Shown: piece after piece, positions 58,193-64,000 of the stretch
How positions within the stretch are numbered: position 1 is the first letter of the stretch
Layout of the letters: each line of letters begins with the position of its first letter
Origin: Acidimicrobiales bacterium
GTDB lineage: Bacteria; Actinomycetota; Acidimicrobiia; Acidimicrobiales; SZUA-35
Length of the DNA stretch: 64,000 nucleotides
NCBI GenBank assembly: GCA_028285495.1
Contig: JANQPB010000029.1
Coordinates: 186,001-250,000 of the forward strand
Direction of reading: 5' to 3'
Position numbers and translations under genes: made by a program
The notes under the pieces: generated by a model
What the model was told of the DNA's origin: nothing
What the model saw: the letters and a program-made list of their open reading frames with translations, nothing else
Databases searched by the model: none

Positions 58193-58546
58193 TTGGTCCC
58201 CTCGTTCGACCTCGTCACCATCGACTCGCCCGACACCGAGCGCCTTGCCACCTTCTGGGGTCGGGCGCTCGGTCTCGTCGAGGTCGAACGGGAGGACGGC
58301 GACCGGTGGATCGTGCTGGCCGACGTCGACGGGCGGCGACGGATCGGCCTCCAACGAGGCGAGCACCGGCCCGGGGGCATCCACCTCGACCTCGTGTGCG
58401 CTCCGGGCGACGTCGCCGCCGAGGTCGATCGCCTGCTGGGGCTCGGCGCTCGACTGGTCGAGCCGCTGCGGACCGAGCCGTACGGCTCGATCGCCAATCT
58501 CGCCGACCCGGACGGCAACCCGTTCGACCTCTGCGCCTATCGTTGA
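58193..58546 (+). CDS. VOC/glyoxalase-fold protein
   Basis: 117 aa from a weak TTG at 58193; the start is uncertain. FDLVTIDSPDTERLATFWGR, GGIHLDLVC, SIANLADPDGNPFDLCAY form a single VOC domain. It follows the ArsI-like gene by 42 bp and may be co-transcribed. Confidence 0.8.
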   Translation: MVPSFDLVTIDSPDTERLATFWGRALGLVEVEREDGDRWIVLADVDGRRRIGLQRGEHRPGGIHLDLVCAPGDVAAEVDRLLGLGARLVEPLRTEPYGSIANLADPDGNPFDLCAYR

Positions 58547-58579
58547 CGCCCGCCCGTCCAACGCGGGTCGAGGAGCGCG

Positions 58580-59671
58580 TCAGCCGGCGGTCTGGTCAGA
58601 CGACGCTGCGGTCCCGAGCCGGCGCCACACCTCGACGCCGCAGAAGTCCTCGATCATCCCGTAGGGGTAGGGTGGCAGGCCCGGCGCCGACGCCGCGGTG
58701 AGGCGGGCCATCTGGTCATCGTCGAGCTCGACCGACGCCGCCCCCAGGTTCTGCTCGAGTTGCTCGACGGTGCGGGCGCCGAGCAGCACGGAGGCGACCC
58801 CCGGCCGGTTCAGCAGCCAGGCGATGGCGATGTGCCCCGGCGGGCGGCCATGATCGGCGGCCACGGCGGTCAAGGCGTCGATCACCCGCCAGGTCCGGTC
58901 GGTGTTGCGGCCGTCGTAGGCCTCGACGCCGCGACCCGGGTCCTCGCCGAGCCGGGTTGTCCCGCTCGGTCGCCGGTCCGCCGAGTACTTGCCCGTGAGC
59001 CAGCCGCCGCCGAGCGGCGACCACGGCGTGACCCCCAGACCGTTGGCGAGGCACGCCGGCAGCACCTCGGGCTCGATGCCACGGTCGAGCAGGTTGTACT
59101 GGGGCTGGATCACACACGGCGGGACCAGTCGCTCCAGCCGGGCCGTCGTCACGATCTCGCTCAGTTGCCAGCCCGTGACGTTCGACCAACCGACGTGGTG
59201 GATCTTGCCGGCCGCCACCAGGTCGGTGAGCGTCCCCAGCGTTTCGGCCACCGGCGCGTCGACGTCCCATCCGTGGACCAGGTAGAGGTCGATGGCGTCG
59301 ATCCCCAACCGCCGGAGGCTGGCGTCGACCGCTCGGACCAGGCCCCGGCGGGAGGCGCCACTCGATCCGGATGGGGGAGCGAACCGACCCTTGGTGGCGA
59401 CCAGCACGTCGTCCGGTCGCCGGTCGGCCAGCCAGCGGCCGACGATCCGCTCGGACTCGCCCCCGGCGTAGCCGTCGGCGGTGTCGATCATCGAGCCGCC
59501 GGTCGAGCGGAACCGGTCGAGCTGCCGGAAGGCCTCCTGCTCGTCGGTCTCGGCGCCGAAGGTCATGGCACCGAGGGTCAGGATGGAGGCGGACAGTCCG
59601 CTGGGGCCAAGCGGCCGGGTTGGCAGCCGGTCCGGCGTCTCGGGGATCGTGCCGGTCGTCTGGTCGGTCAT
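58580..59671 (-). CDS. Aldo/keto reductase
   Basis: 363 aa from the ATG at 59671. Catalytic tetrad visible: Asp and Tyr in DTADGYAGGESE, Lys in VATKGRF, His in YLVHGWDV. NVTGWQLSEIV and PQYNLLDRGIEPEVLP are typical AKR strands. It reduces an aldehyde or ketone with NADPH. Its promoter holds the MerR dyad, so it is likely induced through the divergent MerR gene. Confidence 0.92.
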   Translation of the reverse strand: MTDQTTGTIPETPDRLPTRPLGPSGLSASILTLGAMTFGAETDEQEAFRQLDRFRSTGGSMIDTADGYAGGESERIVGRWLADRRPDDVLVATKGRFAPPSGSSGASRRGLVRAVDASLRRLGIDAIDLYLVHGWDVDAPVAETLGTLTDLVAAGKIHHVGWSNVTGWQLSEIVTTARLERLVPPCVIQPQYNLLDRGIEPEVLPACLANGLGVTPWSPLGGGWLTGKYSADRRPSGTTRLGEDPGRGVEAYDGRNTDRTWRVIDALTAVAADHGRPPGHIAIAWLLNRPGVASVLLGARTVEQLEQNLGAASVELDDDQMARLTAASAPGLPPYPYGMIEDFCGVEVWRRLGTAASSDQTAG

Positions 59672-59686
59672 GGGAGCAGCCAACAC

Positions 59687-59708
59687 CCTGGAGTGCGCTC
59701 CAGGTCAA
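59687..59708 (-). promoter_or_regulatory. MerR-type promoter: TTGACC plus dyad
   Basis: On the minus strand TTGACC (59703-59708) overlaps CCTGGAG-n4-CTCCAGG (59687-59704). A dyad inside the spacer after a -35 box is the classical MerR-activated layout. The AKR ATG is only 16 bp beyond the dyad. Confidence 0.7.
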
Positions 59709-59725
59709 GGGATACCCTCGGTCGT

Positions 59726-60169
59726 GTGACCGATCTCGCCGGAACCGGCCAGAACACCACCTGCACGATCGCCGAGGCCAGCGCCACGACCGGCGTCTCG
59801 ATCGACACCCTTCGCTACTACGAGCGTGCGGGCGTCCTGCCAGACATCGGCCGCACGGCCGGCGGCCAGCGGGCCTACTGCGCCGAGGACCTCGGGTGGA
59901 TCGTCTTCGTCCGTCGCCTGCGGGCCACCGGCATGCCGATGCGGGCGATCGCCCAGTACACCGCGATGGTGCGGGCCGGCGACGGGACGGTGGCCGAGCG
60001 TCGCCGCCTCCTCGAGGACCACCGGGCCACCGTCGCCGGCGCCATCGAGGAGCTGACGGCCGCCCTGGCCGTCCTCGACGGCAAGATCGCCCACTACGAG
60101 GTGGCCGAGCGCTGCGCCGAGCTGCCCGGCGACGAGACCCCGCTGCGCCACGTCGGCCGTCTCGGCTAG
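59726..60169 (+). CDS. MerR-family transcriptional regulator
   Basis: 147 aa from a GTG at 59726. HTH TIAEASATTGVSIDTLRYYERAG, wing GGQRAYCAEDL, then a dimer helix. Cys residues at the start of the HTH, in RAYCAEDL and VAERCAEL could sense electrophiles. It likely activates the divergent AKR. Confidence 0.9.
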   Translation: MTDLAGTGQNTTCTIAEASATTGVSIDTLRYYERAGVLPDIGRTAGGQRAYCAEDLGWIVFVRRLRATGMPMRAIAQYTAMVRAGDGTVAERRRLLEDHRATVAGAIEELTAALAVLDGKIAHYEVAERCAELPGDETPLRHVGRLG

Positions 60170-60308
60170 CCCGACGGGGCCCGCCGGCCGGCCCCACGAT
60201 GGGGCGCCGGCATCGAACTCGTTCAGGTCGCCGTGAGATCGTCCGACGTGAAACACATCGAGCTGGGCGACGGCGTTCCGGCGATAGCGACCCCAGGGGG
60301 CATCTGAC

Positions 60309-61787
60309 ATGGCCAGCGCGCAGCCGATCGGCGATCGACTCGGGGTCGATCCGGCAAACCTGGAGCTCCGTCGCACCTTCATCGGTCTCGACGAGTCCGA
60401 TCAGGAGACGCTCCGTCCGCTGGCCGGCTGGGCCGCCGAGGCGTCGGGCCGTCTGGCGAAGCAGTTCTACGACTTCCAGTTCGACTTCGCCCCGACCCGG
60501 ACCTTCTTCGCCGCCTACGCCGAGTCGAAGGGCGTTGCCCTCGCCGAGCTGCGGGCCGGCCTCGAGACGGCGCAGGCCGGCTACATCGCCGGCGTGTTCG
60601 ACGGCGCGATCACCGGCTGGGACGTCGGCTACTTCGAGCAGCGGCTCCACGTCGGCGAGGTCCACGATCGGATCGACCTGCCCTTCAAGTGGTACGTGGG
60701 CAGCTACAGCCTGTGGCGGCGCATCGTTCGGGCCGCCCTGGTCGACCACTTCGACGCCGAGGAGCGGGCCGGCGCCGCCGGGTCGGGTGAGCCGGTGGTG
60801 GCCGACGGCGGCGAGGCGGGCAGGCGGCGTTGGTCGGGCCGGGGTCGGACCTCGGCCGATGCGGGCCCCGAGCCGTCCGGGCGGGCAGCCGGTCCGTCGG
60901 ACTCGGCCATGCTGCAGGCCGACGAGGTCATGCGGTCGGTCGACAAGGTGTTCAACCTCGACCTGCAGGCCATCGGCGATGCGTTCTTCATGGCCACCCT
61001 GGAGTCGCTCGGCCTGAGCGTCGGGTCGATCGAGGTGCCGTCCAACCAGGACCGGACGGAGGGCATCGTCCAGATCAAGGACGACATCAAGACGCTCACC
61101 GCCCAGGCCCAGGCGCTGTCGAGCGAGATCATCGACACGTCCCTGCTCGGGTGCAGTGTCGATGGCCTGATCGGTGAGAGCTTCTCGGCCGTCTCCCGGA
61201 AGATGCAGGGCATCGCCCACTCGGTGGCCGAGGTCAGCGGCAACGCCACCCAGGTGGCGGCCGCGGTCGAGGAGCTGTCGGTGTCGGCCAACGAGATCTC
61301 GGCCAGGACCTCCGAGGTCGTGGCCATGTCGGACCACACGGTGAACCTGGCGACGGCGGCGTCCGAGGCCGTCGAGCAGCTGGCCGAGAGCAGCGACCGC
61401 ATCGACAAGGTGACCGGCGCCATCGCCCAGGTGGCCGACCAGACCAACCTCCTCGCCCTCAACGCCACCATCGAGGCGGCCAGGGCCGGCGAGAGCGGGA
61501 AGGGCTTCGCCGTCGTGGCCCAGGAGGTCAAGGACCTGGCCCGCCAGACCGCCACCTCAACGACCGACATCGAGGAGCAGATCACCAACATCCGCGAGCA
61601 GGTGGCCGGCGCAGTCCGGGCCATCGAGGCGATCGTGGAGAGCATCACGAGCGTGAACGGCGCCCAGTCCTCGATCGCGGCCGCCATCGAGGAGCAGTCG
61701 GCGGCGCTCGCCGAGGCGGGCAAGAACGTCAGCGCCACCTCGGTGGCGGCCAACGAGATCCACCACCTGGTCCGTCTCAGCGACTGA
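60309..61787 (+). CDS. Soluble globin-coupled methyl-accepting chemoreceptor (HemAT-like)
   Basis: 492 aa, no TM segment. Protoglobin-type sensor about 15-175 with proximal-His region RLHVGEVHDRIDLPFKWYVG. A Gly/Ser-rich low-complexity stretch lies about 155-200. MCP signalling domain about 290-492 with hairpin tip QTNLLALNATIEAARAGESG. It probably reports O2, CO or NO to a chemotaxis kinase; no che gene is in the window. It overlaps the convergent gene by 11 bp. Confidence 0.9.
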   Translation: MASAQPIGDRLGVDPANLELRRTFIGLDESDQETLRPLAGWAAEASGRLAKQFYDFQFDFAPTRTFFAAYAESKGVALAELRAGLETAQAGYIAGVFDGAITGWDVGYFEQRLHVGEVHDRIDLPFKWYVGSYSLWRRIVRAALVDHFDAEERAGAAGSGEPVVADGGEAGRRRWSGRGRTSADAGPEPSGRAAGPSDSAMLQADEVMRSVDKVFNLDLQAIGDAFFMATLESLGLSVGSIEVPSNQDRTEGIVQIKDDIKTLTAQAQALSSEIIDTSLLGCSVDGLIGESFSAVSRKMQGIAHSVAEVSGNATQVAAAVEELSVSANEISARTSEVVAMSDHTVNLATAASEAVEQLAESSDRIDKVTGAIAQVADQTNLLALNATIEAARAGESGKGFAVVAQEVKDLARQTATSTTDIEEQITNIREQVAGAVRAIEAIVESITSVNGAQSSIAAAIEEQSAALAEAGKNVSATSVAANEIHHLVRLSD

Positions 61788-63540
61788 CCGGCGGCGCCGT
61801 CTCCGGTCGGCTCTGGAAGGCCGAGTTGCCCGGTCGTCGGTCGGGCGCGAGGTCGAGCCGGTACCAGCGGCGCTCCGGCCGGAGCACGCCGGTCAGGTCG
61901 ACGGCGGCGGTGTTGGCCTCGATCACGACATCGGTCGGGGAGACCGTGGCCCCGTAGACGTGGATCGGCTCGCCGGCGAGCCGCTCGACGGCGCTGCGGA
62001 GCCAGGTGATGCCGTCGCGGGTCACGTACAGGAGCTGGCCGCTCAGGCCGAGCCGCCCCCGAGCCGGGTCGTAGCCGGCGTCCCGGGCGGCGGCCAGCCA
62101 GACGTCGTCGTTCAGGGTGCCGACGACGTCGCCGTCGACCCCGAGCTCCCAACCGCCGTCGCCGACCCGCCGGAGGTCGGCGTCGATCACCACCCCGCCC
62201 CTGGCGACGAGTGGCCGGCCCATCGCAGGAATCACGGTCACGGTCAGCGGACCGACGTCGACGGTGATCGGCGTCGTGCCGAGGTCGGTCGGCTGACTCC
62301 TGGCCACGGCGGCCGTCGCCCCGACCTCGATCGCCGACGGCACCATGACCGGAAGCCAGTCCTCACCCGGCGGCCGAACGTAGGGCGTCCCGGCGTCCGG
62401 TGCCGCGTCGCCGAGGCCGATCTCGGTCCCGGACACGGTGCCGAGCGGGACGGCGGTGGCGTTGCCCCCGACGCCGACCGGGTCGGCGATGGCGATCGCC
62501 GCCGGCGGCTCGATCCGGACCGTCACCCAGCCCCCGTCCACCGTGAGGACGTCGACGGTCGTCGGTGAGCGGGGGACGAGCTCGACGATCGCCCGATCGG
62601 CGATCGCCTCGGGCAGTGGCCACTCGACCGGCTCGGCGCCATCGGCGAGCGTCCAGACCGTGGTCGTTACCCGCTCGTCGGTCCGGAGCCAGGCCTCGGT
62701 CGCCGCCGGCCCGGGGGCGACGGCGATGGCGGTCGGTCGGCCGCTGCAGGCGGGCGTGTCGTGGAGCGCGTAGGTCTCGGCCAGGACCCGGGCGACGCAG
62801 GTGATCGGCGCGCCGTCGAGGTCGAGCCCGAGCGTGGCCCAGCGGGCCGCGTCGAACCGGTTGCTGTTGGCGACCGCCACCATCGTCGTGCCGTCGGCCA
62901 GGCGGGCAGCGGCGTCGATCTCGCGGGGCAGCCCGGGAGCAACCGACGAGGTCGGCAGCACCTGCCACCCGTTCCCGGTCGGGTCCGTCGACACCGCAAG
63001 CGCGTCGGGCGCGCCGCGGGCGGTGGCAACGCCATCGACGAGGTCGAGTCGATCCGTCCCATCCGGTGCGGTCGAGACCGGGGACCAGCTCGCGCCGTCC
63101 TCCGATCGCCAGAGCGAGGGGCCGACCCCTCCCGGTCCGGTGACCGCTACCAGGCCGCTCTCGACCGCCGCAACCCGATGGGTCCCGGTCGGCGGGTCGA
63201 GCCGTGACCAGGCGCCGGCTCCGTCGGTGATACGGCTCCGGAACGTCGGGTCGGCTTCCGGGTCGGCTCCGGCGCCGTCGGCTGCGCCGGACCCCGCCTC
63301 GTCGGTGTCGTCGTCGGCCGGAGCGGTGACGGCGCCCGGCGCTGGCGCAGCCACCGGCTCGGTGCCGCCCCGAGTCAGCGCGACCAGCGCCATCGCCAGC
63401 CCGAACCCGACCACCGCCGCCAACCAGCCGGGGATCGATCGGCCCGGCTCGACGGACCCGTTCGTCTCGGTCCGGCCCGCATCGTCGAGCAGCGCCACCG
63501 GCGGCGCCCCGCGATCCGTCCCGGTCGACCGCCGATCCAT
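61777..63540 (-). CDS. Large single-pass membrane protein with external beta-propeller-like domain
   Basis: 587 aa from the ATG at 63540. Cytoplasmic 35 residues, TM helix about 37-57 (GWLAAVVGFGLAMALVALTR), then an acidic Ala/Gly linker and about 450 external residues of repeating short strands with SLWRSEDGASWSPV and VTRDGITWLRS, the sort of Asp-box strands seen in sialidase-like propellers. No enzyme motif found. Probably a cell-surface sensor or binding protein. Confidence 0.7.
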   Translation of the reverse strand: MDRRSTGTDRGAPPVALLDDAGRTETNGSVEPGRSIPGWLAAVVGFGLAMALVALTRGGTEPVAAPAPGAVTAPADDDTDEAGSGAADGAGADPEADPTFRSRITDGAGAWSRLDPPTGTHRVAAVESGLVAVTGPGGVGPSLWRSEDGASWSPVSTAPDGTDRLDLVDGVATARGAPDALAVSTDPTGNGWQVLPTSSVAPGLPREIDAAARLADGTTMVAVANSNRFDAARWATLGLDLDGAPITCVARVLAETYALHDTPACSGRPTAIAVAPGPAATEAWLRTDERVTTTVWTLADGAEPVEWPLPEAIADRAIVELVPRSPTTVDVLTVDGGWVTVRIEPPAAIAIADPVGVGGNATAVPLGTVSGTEIGLGDAAPDAGTPYVRPPGEDWLPVMVPSAIEVGATAAVARSQPTDLGTTPITVDVGPLTVTVIPAMGRPLVARGGVVIDADLRRVGDGGWELGVDGDVVGTLNDDVWLAAARDAGYDPARGRLGLSGQLLYVTRDGITWLRSAVERLAGEPIHVYGATVSPTDVVIEANTAAVDLTGVLRPERRWYRLDLAPDRRPGNSAFQSRPETAPPVSR

Positions 63541-63721
63541 CGCCTCCGCCCTCAGCGGCGTGCGACCGCCGGCACGGCGGTCCCGCCGGTGTCGGCGGGA
63601 CGACGGTCGACGAGCGGTACCACGGAACGAATGCTCGGTTCGGCCGAGGCGCCTGTCAAGGACGAACGGGCGACCGGGGGCGAGGCGCAGCGCCGCGGTC
63701 TGGTCTGACAAGATGGCGGCC

Positions 63722-64000
63722 ATGGCCACTCCCGCCGGGCTCGGCGCGCTCCGCACCCTCGACGACACGATGCTGCTCTGTCGCGATCTCGACCCGATGC
63801 GAGCCTTCTACGTCGACGTGCTCGGGCTCGCCGTGCGGCGCGAGGTCCCCGGACGCTACCTCGAGCTCCGGGTCGGTTCGACGACGCTGGCCCTGCGGTT
63901 GCGGACTCGACCATACGACGGTCCGCCGCGACCCGAGCCGGGCGCCTCGATCCAGCTCGCCTTCCGGGTGGCACCGAGCGACGTCGACGCCGCCGCCGAG
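63722..64000 (+). CDS. VOC/glyoxalase-fold protein, cut by the window end
   Basis: 93 codons visible from the ATG at 63722. LLCRDLDPMRAFYVDVLGLA, RYLELRVGSTTLALRLRTR and ASIQLAFRVAPSDVDAAAE are the first half of a VOC domain. The rest lies past the window. Confidence 0.8.
   Translation, partial: MATPAGLGALRTLDDTMLLCRDLDPMRAFYVDVLGLAVRREVPGRYLELRVGSTTLALRLRTRPYDGPPRPEPGASIQLAFRVAPSDVDAAAE

Overview
The window looks like chromosome of a high-GC actinobacterium, most likely of the class Acidimicrobiia. This is an inference from dense GTG/TTG starts and short gene gaps, a mycothiol-dependent isomerase-type enzyme, an Rpf-like resuscitation factor, a PASTA kinase-like receptor and DUF4214 secreted proteins; no rRNA or other phylogenetic marker is present. 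Two parts differ clearly.

Positions 1 to about 18.3 kb form an accessory region of visibly lower GC. Its left end holds an ECF sigma factor, a small membrane protein, gene fragments, a mycothiol-type enzyme and a TrkA-domain potassium channel. From about 6.5 to 17.8 kb it becomes an array of small unrelated genes (hypothetical proteins, histidine phosphatase, prenyltransferase-like protein, lipoprotein, secreted cysteine protein, APH kinase plus HAD phosphatase). They are separated by copies of one dispersed repeat that all point the same way, while the genes point either way. The repeat has two conserved boxes separated by exactly 30 nt in nine copies and 29 nt in one, and it directly abuts stop and start codons. 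The layout resembles an integron cassette array, but the sites lack the integron core. A 3' half of a tRNA-Arg(UCU), the usual scar of tRNA-targeted island integration, sits at 18275-18318, just where core-like sequence resumes. No recombinase gene lies in the window. A TetR/amidohydrolase pair inside the array has core-like composition and its own 16-bp operator.

Positions 18.3-64 kb are compact core-like sequence. 18.6-25.8 kb: metabolic singletons (hydrolase, SDR, HAD, VOC, UroD-like, GNAT, NTF2, YdhR-like). 25.9-29.3 kb: a large SARP/AfsR-type ATPase regulator. 29.4-31.9 kb: a translationally coupled four-gene operon for a membrane redox system (anchored SagB/nitroreductase-like protein, small anchored protein, ApbE, haem ferric-reductase-like protein). 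32-38 kb: LysR/EamA pair, XRE-cupin regulator divergent from a thioredoxin-reductase/methyltransferase fusion, SIMPL, GNAT and NTF2 proteins, and a 51-aa protein. 38.4-48.2 kb: envelope genes (Rpf-like lysozyme, secreted copper-radical oxidase, sorted surface protein, FAH enzyme, M23 endopeptidase, PASTA kinase-like receptor). 48.3-55.1 kb: EEP hydrolase, membrane protein, PadR, CinA, VOC, Bcp, APC and MFS transporters. 55.1-56.1 kb: an AhpD/CMD-family gene with an in-frame TGA exactly where the second redox cysteine should be, a strong selenoprotein candidate. 56.2-64 kb: DHDPS-like aldolase, ArsR with a divergent ArsI/CadI-like dioxygenase, aldo/keto reductase divergent from MerR, a soluble globin-coupled chemoreceptor, a large anchored protein and the start of a VOC gene.

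Best leads for new biology: the fixed-spacing cassette-like array ending at the tRNA scar, the CxxU AhpD-like protein, and the SagB-like/ApbE/haem membrane operon.
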